Shown: piece after piece, positions 39,329-49,590 of the stretch
How the letters are laid out: every line of letters begins with the position of its first letter
Position numbering within the stretch: the first letter of the stretch is position 1
NCBI GenBank assembly: GCA_017590115.1
Contig: JAGGNK010013003.1
Coordinates: 3,034,431-3,098,430 of the forward strand
DNA length: 64,000 bases
Reading direction: 5' to 3'
Source of the DNA: Montifringilla adamsi
Taxonomy: Eukaryota; Chordata; Aves; Passeriformes; Passeridae
Notes under the pieces: generated by a model
Told to the model about the DNA's origin: nothing
The model's database searches: none
Seen by the model: only the letters and a program-made list of their open reading frames with translations
Position numbers and translations under genes: made by a program

Positions 39329-40117
39329 TGTTCTAAATTAATTAAGGTGCTTCCAGCTGTTATTGTTCTTGCTGACACAAAAGCATTCCTTTTCTCCTCC
39401 ATGGTAATTCAGAGCTCTTCCCCAACACAAGCAGGGAAAGCAAAAGAAAAAAAAAGCTTTGTGTATACATCCACCATCTTTCATGCATGCAAATAACCAG
39501 AGGATGAGTATTTATATTTAGGATTAGAGCTTTGAATAGACAAACAGTGGATAAATGTGTGCCCTCAGTATCTAGGTTACATCCTTTAGGAATTTAGCCT
39601 AATATTCTCATTTCATGGGGAAAAAAAAAGATTTGAAGAAACAATGAGAAGATGAGAAACGAGCTTACTTTGAAATATGACAATAATGATACACAAATGC
39701 TTGCCAGAGGCACATTAGTTACATTCTTCAAAAGGTTAAAAGTTCAAGAAACGTAATATAAGGTACAAGATATAATGAGATGTAACAAGTGAGAACCAGG
39801 AATAGCTGTGTTGTAAGTCAGAGGACCGTGCAAGCTTATTTACAAGTCAAAGGAAAAATAATCCTTCTCCCATTCCCATAAAAGCCCTTTCCAAAGCTCC
39901 CATTAGCTATGTTGATGCTTGCTGCTGCCAGGTTTAAAATAACTTGGCCCTCATTTCACAGAACTGATTTACCTCCATTAGCAACCCCTCTCCCAGGTGG
40001 GCCACTGGAGAAGGCGCAGAGGCTTCCCCCTCCCAGTGAACCAGACCTGGCCATCTTTTTAAGGACTGAACCAGCTCCACAACTGACATTTTGGGGAACA
40101 CCAAAATCTCAGAGTTA

Positions 40118-40185
40118 TGGGGTTTTGTTTGATTTGTTGGTTGGATTCTGTGGTTTTGGTTTGGGGGTTTTCCTGGTGATTTTAA
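40118..40185. repeat. GT-rich low-complexity tract (GGTTTTG-like)
   Basis: Plus strand is almost entirely G and T, with repeated GGTTTTG, TTGTTGGTTGG and GGTTTGGGGG words. It resembles low-complexity GT tracts in many bird genomes. Several G-runs on one strand could form a quadruplex. Confidence 0.6.
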
Positions 40186-40734
40186 TTTTGTCCGTGCTTC
40201 TTTCTCTGTGGTAAGTCTGGCAATTTTTGCCACTACAGAGAGAACATCACATTAGATCATTTTATATCAGCAACTTCAAAACTGAAAGGCAGCAAAAAAA
40301 CCAGCTGACAAGAACATGTAAAAGCAAAGCTTAAGGCCAAGAGCAGAATTTCAACCTGTGTCCTCTTGTGCTCTGTGTGCCTTGAAGTCTTCCGTCACTG
40401 CATCTGTCTCGCTGAAGGGCCTTCAAAGCACCCTGTATATTCTGCTACACAAAAGAAAAGTTTTCAGTGCTACTCTCAGTTTGAGCAAGAGGAATATCAT
40501 GTACACACACCTTATATTGGCAAACAAACAGAGGTGAGAAATGGCTGCAGCACGGACGTGCTGGAGAGCAAATGCAGCTGAACAAATGAAAGAGAAGCCA
40601 GGGTAGCAGTGAATTGAGTGGACAAAAAGGAACCTGCCCATCTCCTTGTTATTCTGCAGGGCAGCCCAGTTAGTCCAGCTCTATCAGCCTTCTTGCTCTC
40701 TGTTCACTACAGGGAACTGCCAGCACAGTATTCC

Positions 40735-40748
40735 TTTTTTTTTTTTTT
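40735..40748. repeat. T14 homopolymer
   Basis: Run of fourteen T; no adjoining retrotransposon body is recognisable. Confidence 0.8.
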
Positions 40749-41339
40749 CAAGACAGTTCACATGAATAGGTACTTTCAAAATAGTTCCAAAATTATCAGG
40801 CCTGCCAAGAAAGAAACGCACTACATGGAAAGCAACAAAAGGAGAGTTCTATTGGTCAGCTGGGCTGCTCAGCACACCAGAAAAAGAATTGTATTAAGAT
40901 TTTAATTTAGAAAACTCTTTTATTTGCAAATAATTTGTGATTTACCTGATGTAAATTTTTGAGTAGCCCAATCAGGGTGATTAGCCAATACTTTGAGAGT
41001 CCTGGGCCTACCAACTTCAGGAGCAAAATTCTCATTTTAGTTTCACCAAATCTTTGTTTTCACTTCCCCATGAAAGGGAAGACCTCAAAGAAGATCACAT
41101 ATTTTGCAAACCTCAGTGTTTGACAGGGTGTAAGAACAAACACTCTCACAGATTTCTGCAATAAATGCAGTAAATAATTCAGTTTCTATCAGTCCAAGTA
41201 CAAACCACTTCATGAACCCTGGTGAAGATGCACAAGCAACACGTGCCTAGAAACAGTTAAATGCATAAAACCTGGGCTAGGGTAACTTTCCCTCTGACAT
41301 TTACGGCTGCACCATGGAATGTGAGAAGTATTTTATTGG

Positions 41340-41570
41340 CATCCACCCTTCTGCTGCCCAGCTGATGCATGTGGCTGAGGTCGTGTCTAGAGCAGTGCCA
41401 CAGAGGGAGGAGACGCCGTCTCGCACTCCCTGACTCCAGCGGCTGTGCTGGCTCCCACCACCAGAGCCTGACAGCTTGACATTTCCCAACAGCCTGACGG
41501 ATGAAAAGCACAATTCCTGCTCTTCTCCCTGACACCCCGCAGGAACGACAGGGAGCTTGTGAGATAAAGC
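41340..41570. promoter_or_regulatory. GC-richer, CpG-containing patch
   Basis: Against an AT-rich, CpG-poor background, this stretch carries several CpGs (GAGGTCGTGTC, GAGACGCCGTCTCGC, CCAGCGGC, CTGACGGATG, CCCCGCAGGAACGACAGG). GAGACGCCGTCTC contains the inverted repeat GAGACG/CGTCTC. There is no TATA box, and no open frame with convincing coding content (minus-strand frames of 92-93 codons have none). It could be a small regulatory element, a weak CpG island, or a decayed GC-rich insertion. Confidence 0.3.
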
Positions 41571-43204
41571 TGGCAAGTTCAAAGGGTGCAGATCAGAGTT
41601 TGAACGGTGTTTTCTGTAGCTCTAATGATCTTTATTTTTCACTAGGGTCTTTCACAGCCCAGCATTTCTTCCTCCAGTTAAGAGTTTTCTTCCATTCCTC
41701 ATTCCAGCCCCGAGCAAGGCAGGGATCTCAGTGGCTTTGTTGGAAAGGGAGACCATATCCTTCTTTTTACAGGTGTCTCTCAGTTGCTGCCTGGAGCACC
41801 CAGACACCAATTAGCCGCAGGCTCAGTCACAGAGTATGCACTGCCCATACCCCCACTGGTACTGGGGGAGATCAAATCCAAGGAATTTTTGTGGATCACA
41901 GGTAAAGGATGAGTCTCAACAGAACTGATTCTCCCAGTCCAGGCAACCATTTGTAATGGTACTGCTATTTAGAGATGTGATCATTTGAATCTACATCATC
42001 TGTGACCTTATTCTCTGGTCTGAATACAACAAGGAAAATGCTGAAAAAAGGATACCCACCACTATTTCTCTGGCTATTTTAAGTCCTTTTTCAGCCCCTA
42101 TTAATCTCTTTTGTTTGGTTCTCAGAAAATGCTTGAGTGATCTTCTTTTTCTGACCACAGGGTTTGGAAAAATTTTTAGACGTGTTCCTAGCAACGACGC
42201 TTCAGCTTCACCCACACAGCTATTTGAGCCAGAGTGCTTACATGTTTGTCTAATCAAGGAGCAGGAAAAGCATTATAAAATGCTTCTGATCAATAGTCTG
42301 TAGGCACAGAGCTCAAGCACTGAATATTCACCAACAATCAAGAGAGCAAACATTTAAAAGCATTTGCTGAAAAAAAAAAAAAAATCAAAAACCTGAGTAA
42401 ACCAAAGTCTGCTGACAAATTTACTGCTAATGCTAAAAGGAAAATTCTTCTAAGCACTATTCTTTGCAAAGTATTAATTCCTTTCCCACTATGTACTTAA
42501 GTTGTTTAAATTTTGCCATAAATAACAGAAATGTTCTGGATTTAATATTTCTGTTCAGGTCATGAAAGAAAATCCTAGTTAGAAACCAATTATGAATATA
42601 CAGGTCTCAAAAGAGGGGATATTTAGGAGAACTTTGACATTTGACATCACTCTTTTAAACCAACCACAAATGGCAGGAATCAACAGATCTGTGCTATTTA
42701 TACAAGCATAGCAGTGGGCATGAGAAGGAATGATACACAATTGTATTTGTATCTTTTCCTATTCAAGCAAGACGTCCTCTCAGAATTTTAACCCAGGAGG
42801 CTTACTTTGCAGAACAATATGTTAAGCACAATTTATTTTTACTCTATTTCTCAAAAAAAAAAAAAAGTCAGGAGCGACATGTGGATAATGTAACACTACA
42901 TTTCACTTGCAACATTTAAATTGTGGGTATGAAGACTATCAAAGAGACAGTCAGCTTGCAAATAAACAAATTATTCATTTTGTCCCATGTGTTTCAAAGG
43001 AAAGAACCCACATTTACACTTCAGCACTCTAATCCCTTGGGACATAAATGTGATTGAGCAATACCTGGATATTGTTCAGCTCTGTACATGCCTCAGTGCT
43101 CCCCTGGTTTGCTCAGCCATCCTGTGGTGCACTGTTCACACTCTGCACTGCTATGACTCCATCCAGGTGACAATCTCAAAGCATTTTTGAAACACGAATG
43201 AATT
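41571..43204. other. Unique noncoding sequence with two A-tracts
   Basis: No gene or transposon recognised. A-runs of about 14 lie near 42370-42384 and 42853-42866. The 134-codon plus-strand frame ending at 41905 has no domain and overlaps the CpG patch at its start. Confidence 0.5.
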
Positions 43205-43310
43205 AATTCTCACCCACTGAAGCAAGGAGAGATTCAGTGACTTCCTCAGGGAAACAAAACACAGCCTTGATTCAAGCCTCAGGCTGCAGTCTGGCACTTC
43301 AGTAGTCTCG
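43205..43310 (+). mobile_element. Possible ancient MIR-like (core-SINE) relic
   Basis: The order CACCCACTGAAGC, GGAGAGATTCAGTGACTTCC, TCAGGGAAACAAAACACAGCC, TTGATTCAAGCCTCAGG resembles the MIR core, which reads roughly as a GAGAGGTTAAGTGACTTGCC-type word, then a hydrophilic CACACAG word, then a GATTCGAACCC-type word. Divergence is high, as expected for an element older than the bird-mammal split. This could be chance similarity. Confidence 0.3.
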
Positions 43311-45169
43311 TAGTCATGGAAAAGTCCAAAAGTTCACTCTAAGTCATCAACAACATTCTGCTTTACAGCACATCTTACTCAGGTGATGCAAATAAATGAA
43401 AGAGTTGTAGCTGCAGAAATGAAGCTGTTCATAAATCATACAACTGGGCCAGAAGTCAGATCTCTCTTCCTCCTAGACATCACACCGTATTTTCTGATGC
43501 CTGCAATTAGTTGGGACAGCAGGAAGACCTGTCATCGCAAAGCTAAATAACACAGCTAAAAATGAACAGCAAGCATCGCTCTACTGTCACATCATTGCCC
43601 AGCAAATACCAAAAAGGCTGGAACTGAATTGCAGAGAAAGAGCAGCTTTGCTGTAGGAACAGGAAATGCCCTGATGAGATGTGCCCTACAGATCTAAGCC
43701 ATCATTTCTTCTTCTAAGCTAAATGGACAGCCAGAAGACCTAAGGGTTAAAACCACTAACGCAGACCAAAACTCAAAAGGCATGCTACCTTTCCAAGAAA
43801 TCACAGGCCTTCATCCCCTTCTCTCCAAAGAACTTTTAAAAAGCATTTAAGGAAAAGAGGTAGAAAGAAAACAAGGCAGAACTTTTATTTCTCCACATAC
43901 TTTTAAAAGTCCCCCTTTGAGATGCTCCTGTAGGCAGAAGGAAAGAGCATCACTATGCAATGAAAAACAGCACTGGCTGTCTAGACAATAACTAATGGGG
44001 CTATTGCAGGACTAGAGGAACTATCAGTTCTCAGAGTGCTTTCATTTATTGGTTTGCTTTCAGCCATTTGTGGCAAAGGCATGCTATTCAAACAATAAAA
44101 TATGGAAAATACAGTGAAGGACATACAGCTAAAGGGTAAGAGTCACTGAAGGAGGCACTATTAACTTAACTGTTCTCACGTATTCACTGCTTCAGTACAC
44201 AGCTCCTTCTTCACAGCTGCACTGCAGCAAAAATAGAGTAATTCACTTCTTATCTCTGAGCTCTGTATTTGCCCTATTTTTATTTTTCTTTAAAGAAAAT
44301 ATTAATTTCTTATCAAGGAATGCCTATTTCTCTTAACTTGCAGGAATTATAGGGAACATATCTTCTCTACCTGGATGACAGACTAGAATATCAAAGTTCC
44401 TGGTTCACCTCTTAGCTGACAACGTTTTCAGCATTATGTCTAAAACCTTTAAGCTTCAAAGGTTGATAAAGCATTAACACATTGCTAAAGCAGGAGCTCT
44501 GGTGCTTGAGAACAGACACTGGAGTGAATAATGTTTTGGTGGAGATCATTCTGGAGATTTTAACAGAAGCTGAGCACATCTACCCCATTACCTATGGAAA
44601 ACATCTCTTCCCACTAAGTTGCTTTTATTTCCATATATACAACAAGTTTATGAGACAGTGTAGCATGTGCTGCCAGGTCAGAAAACAAATACAACTATTA
44701 ATTATAATATGTACAAACTGAGGATATGACCTCTATTTTCAATGAAGTGACTCAAGTCTCTCCAAATGAAAGAATGCAGGGTCTGAGAGGACACTTTACT
44801 TAGCAGCAGGAAGACAATTATAAAGAACAGTTATAAAACATCAGATTATCCAAGTGTTTCTGATCTCATGAAACCACTTTTGCCCACTTTTTCCTTCTTA
44901 AAAGACAAAGCATGTCTTGTTAAGATGTACAGCTCTTTTGCAACATCTCCAATCATTTCCAGTTTCACTCAGGGGGTTGCAAAAGGTGAGACCCAACACT
45001 GCAGTGTGCAGCAGCATTTACTGAGCCCTGTAAGCATGGAATTAGATGACCTGAAGAAGATCACCCAAAGAAGGAAGGGCTAAGACAGCTCAGACCCATC
45101 TCACTGCCCCAGCCATGTCAACAATACAGTTCTTTTAAGCTGCTGCACACTGCCCAAGTTTAAAATGAG

Positions 45170-45300
45170 ATTCTGATTTCATTAGATTAGTGTTTGTTTG
45201 AAACATCTCCACTGTGACCAAAGAAGTTAATTCATATTTACCAAGGTCGGTCACCATTGTTACTTGTGGCAAGGTCATATTAATTCCCTGTCATGACTGA
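45170..45300. promoter_or_regulatory. Possible conserved noncoding element with nuclear-receptor-like half sites
   Basis: Contains ACCAAGGTCGGTCACC and GCAAGGTCATATTAAT, that is two AAGGTC-type half sites within about 50 bases, plus TTCATTAGATTAGTG and AAGTTAATTCATA AT-core words. The nuclear-receptor reading is from motif appearance only. Confidence 0.28.
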
Positions 45301-45729
45301 CCCCCATGCCACCAAAGAGCAAGAACTCCAAAAATGTTTGCTGGAGTTAAGAAATGTGCTTCGAGCTGTAAAGCAAGATTTGGCCTTTTACACTTACTTT
45401 TTTCTGAATATATATGATCAGGTTTTTGCTGCTTTTTATGCCAGGGTTATTCTGAACCCCACTTATGGTACCTTTGCACCATGTTCCCCCAAGTACATGA
45501 AAGACTCAGTACTAAAGACACAAATATTTATGTAAGACAAAAGGTGACAAAGGGACAAATAGAAGTGCAACACTCACTCTTGAAGTGCCAGCTTGTGCCA
45601 AACAGATTGTGCCAGATGCAGAGATCAATTATTCTACAATATTGCCAACTGTCTCCAGCATTTGTTCAGGATATTCAGTGGCAGTGGGTGGAGGCCAAGG
45701 GAAAACAAAAGCAGCTCATGTACTAACTG

Positions 45730-46150
45730 GGCTATTTGGTGTTTTTCAGGATGGCAATCGCCCTCTCACTCTAATAAGCAGAACAAATGCTAATGGGCCC
45801 CAGTTCATTGCAGCCAGGAGAGGAGGTCAGGCTGAACAGAGAGCTACAGAACTCCCTGCAAACCAAACATCTATTTAATCAGCACAACGAGGCCAAGAGC
45901 ATTATCCACAGGCAATCATATTGTTTCTCAAATACACTCTGACATGTTAAAACAATAGTCCAACACAATGAGAGGCTCTTTGTGCTACTGTGGGACACTT
46001 TGAAGCTGTGACTGTCAATTTTGTGGATTTGTGTCAAATGTTCAGTGCAATAAAAGGTGTGAGTGATACGCCCTTCAAGTCTTCCCATTAAATGAACCTC
46101 TGTGACAAAGTACTTCAACAAAATCATGCTGAAATACTTGGGCAACAATG
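45730..46150. promoter_or_regulatory. Strongest conserved-noncoding-element candidate
   Basis: About 400 bases of complex, repeat-free sequence with dense transcription-factor-like words: AACAAATGCTAATGGGCC, CATCTATTTAATCAGC, AAAACAATAGTCC (SOX-type ACAAT), TGACTGTCAATTTTGTGG, TGCAATAAAAGG and CCCATTAAATGAACC. Open frames crossing it lack coding features. The texture matches deeply conserved vertebrate enhancers better than any other stretch of the window, but I have no alignment. Confidence 0.35.
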
Positions 46151-47148
46151 TCACACAATTGTGCTGAAGATCTCATGTAAATAACATGATTGAAAAAGGC
46201 ACCAGGCAAAGCAGAACAAAAGGATTGCTGTAGCAGGTCTTCGCTATTATTTCACGGGAAAAAAAAAATAGAACGCATCAGCTCAAAGAACAACTAAGTG
46301 AAGCGAAATCTTTAACATGTTCTCCATAACTTTTATATCATTTTCCTTTCCTGAGCCTAGGGACAGCAAATACCTACAAACACATTTATTTTATGCATAA
46401 GTATGGGGGTCATTTCATCAGTAGCAGAGACCAGCATTCACAAATATTTCTACAATGAGATGTGAAAAATATATCTAGCCTAATAAATTGACCTAATAAA
46501 TACCATAAGAGCATGTCAATATAATTCTTAATAACTGCTAAGTCATTTTCTTAGAAAGTATAAATATTCCAGTGTACCCTAATGCAAAAGGCAGACATTT
46601 ATTCTTAACCTGGGCATTATGATAACCACAGTCACATGAGAGGATCAAAAAGCAAATGTTGCTCAAAGTGTGCTACTGCCATAGTAGTGTGAAAACAGGG
46701 CAGAATCTGCCACTGATTGAGCCAAGGAAATTATACTGGGAAAATCAGTGTTCCATATTTCCAGTTATGGTTTCCTCCACTGCCCCCTGTTTTTTTTTCT
46801 TTACAGCCTGCTGTATTCATTATTTAAGACTTCAAAGTGTTCTTTCTCCTTGCCTCTGAACACTGCCCCAGTTTGTGCTCAGTCTCCAATTAGAATTTAG
46901 CTGAAGACAACAGATCAGCTGGAGACAGTCAAGAGAGGTGCAAGTCCTGCTGGAAACACTGGGCCCTGCAGATGACCCGTCAGAGCTTCAACATCATGTT
47001 TCCATGCCAACTGAGAGCACTTGGAGAGGCACTGAAGGAACTGTCGTTTGGAAGAAAAAGAATCAGGAATTTTACTTCATCTGCCTTCTGGAAGGATCAT
47101 TGCAAGGACAATGAAAGTTTACCAGCAAATATGGTGTGAGATATTTAG

Positions 47149-47237
47149 GCACATGGCTTAGTGGTCAGTGCTGGGTTAATGGTTGGGTTCAATGATCTTA
47201 GAAGTCTTTTCCAACCTGAGTGACTCTATGATTCAAA
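47149..47237 (+). mobile_element. CR1-type LINE 3' tail
   Basis: Ends with the typical avian non-LTR tail layout: GGTTGGGTTCAATGATCTTA, then GAAGTCTTTTCCAACCTGAG, then TGACTCTATGATTC. These match the 3' end of one group of CR1 elements, where the terminal part repeats an ATTCTATG-like octamer. Upstream GCTTAGTGGTCAGTGCTGGG fits the same tail. No ORF2 remains. Sense orientation; severely 5'-truncated. Confidence 0.6.
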
Positions 47238-48059
47238 AAGCAAAAATGAAATCTTCACCTTCCAAACAGTCCCACTTTCTAGAGCTCCAGATTTAGGCAT
47301 TCCAGGCAGATCTGCTTCAACACAAGTCTGTCCCCAGTGTTTGCCATGCCCAGGTCAGAAACTAGCCTGTCCCAGGTTTAAACTGCTCAGGCTGACCTCT
47401 GGCCTTTGCATCTCTGTCTCTCCACCCTGGATTTCAAACCCCTGCTGCCCAGGGGTGCCCTGGACCTTAGAGCATGCTGGCCTCAAGTAATTTCCTTTTT
47501 ACTCTCTTCAGCCTCTGGTTACCACAAATCACTGTTGTGAGTCTCCTCTGCTTCCTGCCCAGGTGTTTGGCTCTGATCACAATTAAAGATTACTCAGGCA
47601 ACAGAAGCAGAGCTGAACAGCAGGATGCAATGTGATGATAGGTACACTACATGGGCAAGTGGGTATCTACCTCACTTTTTCAAAACTGATCCTCTTCAGC
47701 ATCCAGCACAGGATGGATCACATGCCCCTTGGTTCACCAGCTGAGATTTGCTGAACACTCTGGTCCCTGAAGCAGCTTTTTCTGAAATCTCACAGCTCCT
47801 CTGGTCCCACAAGTCACCCTGCTCCAGGGCTGGCGTTTATCCCTGTCTTTAGTTCCTTACTCCCTTATTATTTACATCAGCAAATGAGAGGCCTTGACTA
47901 TCTCACATCTCTGGAGCCTGCCTGGTGAGTTCCATCCTGGTCTGAGTTTGAGGTGTATTTACATGACTGGGCAACATAAGCAAGCCAAAATGCATTCTGA
48001 GATAGAAATTAAAGTTGTGCAATATGTCTTTGTGGAAATTTGGAGTTATACTCTTGTCT
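47238..48059. other. Noncoding sequence between a CR1 tail and an LTR-like piece
   Basis: Somewhat GC-richer than the flanks, with no open frame, RNA gene or repeat that I can name. Confidence 0.45.
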
Positions 48060-48500
48060 TGGTTTAACACAATTTAGGGGGCAGACACTCAAAAATTAGT
48101 CACTTCCCCTTGTATTTTTACCCCCTTCTCTTTCACCCATAAGGGGAGATGAATGTGAGAAGACATAAGTGAAAAAATAGCAGTTTACTAAAACACAAAA
48201 CAGCAACAACCAAGATACCAGTAATAAACAACCAACAGCAAGATGCTGAATGCCATGAACTCCCCAGGAACAAAGGAAACCACATGGCAGAGAGAGCCCC
48301 TCTCAGCTCAACCTTCCCCCTGGAAGAGAAAAACAGGAAGATGAGAGTGTACAGAGAACTTCTGGCAGCAAATGCAGGGAACTGACTCCATCCAGAGCAG
48401 TTCCAAACCTGCAGGGCAAATTTCTGTGAGAAAAGTGAGATTGGCTGGTGACTGTCACCTGTGGTGGTAGCTTATAAGATATGAATGCTGTTAATTTGTC
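48060..48500. mobile_element. Probable decayed avian endogenous-retrovirus LTR piece
   Basis: Begins TGGTTTAACACAATTTAGGG, close to the TGGTTTAACCC-type terminus of a common avian LTR group. Further in it has an AGCAGTTTACTAAAACACAA stretch and AACAGCAACAACCAAGATAC with AATAAACAACC, matching the A-rich, AGTTTAATA-containing interior of that group. The right part (GCAGTTCCAAACCTGCAGGG, GGCTGGTGACTGTCACC) is less certain. No internal viral genes flank it, so it would be a solo LTR or a fragment. Orientation is not certain. Confidence 0.42.
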
Positions 48501-48904
48501 CCTGAAATTTGTCCCTCCGGTCTCCTGGCTTCACTAATGATCTCTGTCTCTTTAAGCCTCTGTTTAATTACATCATTCCCTGTTCATATCATATTGGTCA
48601 TTAATGCCCTTATAGTTTAATGCAGCACCACAAATGAACACAGAGCATTTCACAGAGCTGCAACTACACTAATGCCTCATTTGGTATTCCTACCAAATGG
48701 AAATAGAACCAGCAGGAAGAAATGTGCTAGAAATGCAAACAGGTGTAAGGAAAATGTTTGGTGTTTACAAGTCACACGCTGCTTCAAGTGTTCCACATTT
48801 CTGTGCACATCTGAGTTTTGACAGCAGTTTAGGTGAGAAGTGAATTAATTCCACAAAAAATAAAACCAAAAAAACTTCAGATTTTTCTGATTGCTTACTT
48901 ACAG
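48501..48904. other. Unique noncoding sequence
   Basis: Short spacer between the LTR-like piece and the CR1 copy. Nothing recognisable. Confidence 0.45.
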
Positions 48905-49590
48905 GACAACCCCTTTTACCCATCCAGGCTGAGAAGATAAAGGGGTTGAAAGCAGATCTGCTGAGAAGGACTTGAGGGGACTGGTGGATGAAAAGCTAGA
49001 CATGATCCATCAGTGTGCATCCACAGCCCAGAAAAACAACTCTACCCGGGCTGCACAAAAGGAGGCACGACCAGCAGGGTGAGGGAGGTGGTTCTGGCTC
49101 CCTGCTTTGGTCTGCTGAAACCCTACTGTGTTCAGTTCTGGGGCAGGTCCAGAGGAGGGACGCAGAAATGATCAAGGGGATGGAACACCTCTCCTTGGAA
49201 GAAAGGCTGAGAGAGTTGGGGTTGTTCACCCTGGAGACAAGAAGACTTTATGGGCACCTTATGGAGACCTTTCAGGATTTAAAGAGGTCTTACAAGATGG
49301 TGACAGACATTTTAATAGAGCCTACAGCAACAGGACAAGGGGTTTTAGACTAAAAGAGGGTAGATTCAGAATAGACATAAAGAAGAAATTTTTCATGAAC
49401 AGGGTGGTCAAACACCGGAACAGGTTGCCCAGAGAGGCTGTAGATGCCCCATGTTTCCATTCGAGGGGAGGTTGGGTGGGAATCTGAGCAACCTGATCTA
49501 GTTGAAGGTGCCCCTGTCCTGCAGGGGGTTTGGACTGGATGGTCTTTAATGATCCCATTCAAACAAAACCGTTCCACGATCTTTGGTTTT
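48905..49590 (+). mobile_element. 5'-truncated CR1 LINE: ORF2 C-terminus and 3' UTR
   Basis: The longest CR1 copy in the window. It keeps the end of ORF2, the reverse-transcriptase C-terminal region. Landmarks are CTGAGAAGGACTTGAGGGGA (48960), a CAGCCCAGAAA word near 49024, QRRDAEMIKGMEHLS then EERLRELGLF (coded from 49198), and RLPREAV (from 49423). The frame shifts between these parts and stop codons interrupt the beginning, so it is dead. Relative to the usual CR1 order, about 40-50 bases are missing around 49130-49150, where the CVQFW-to-LERVQRR region is shortened. It ends near 49585 with GATGGTCTTTAATGATCCC and GTTCCACGATC. No TSD is evident. Confidence 0.92.

Larger units (their letters stand above)
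34766..41256. other. Unique noncoding sequence
   Basis: About 6.5 kb with no gene or named transposon recognised. Contains an A12 run near 35820, a 31-bp-spaced direct repeat of AAATCAGTGTATAAT (39283-39297 and 39314-39328), a GT-rich low-complexity tract at 40118-40185 and a T14 run at 40735-40748. Open frames up to 101 codons overlap these tracts or have no coding features. Confidence 0.5.
43311..47148. other. Unique noncoding sequence
   Basis: No supportable gene. Overlapping short plus-strand frames at 45293-45878 have no recognised domain. Two stretches near 45.2 kb and 45.7-46.15 kb have the texture of conserved noncoding elements and are listed separately. Confidence 0.5.

Noticed and set aside
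41257..41582. Two overlapping minus-strand frames in the CpG patch
   Set aside because: Overlap in different frames with no family resemblance; longer open frames are expected where stop codons are rarer in GC-rich DNA.
49015..49487. Open frames of 112 and 119 codons
   Set aside because: They are remnants of CR1 ORF2 split by a frameshift, annotated as the mobile element.
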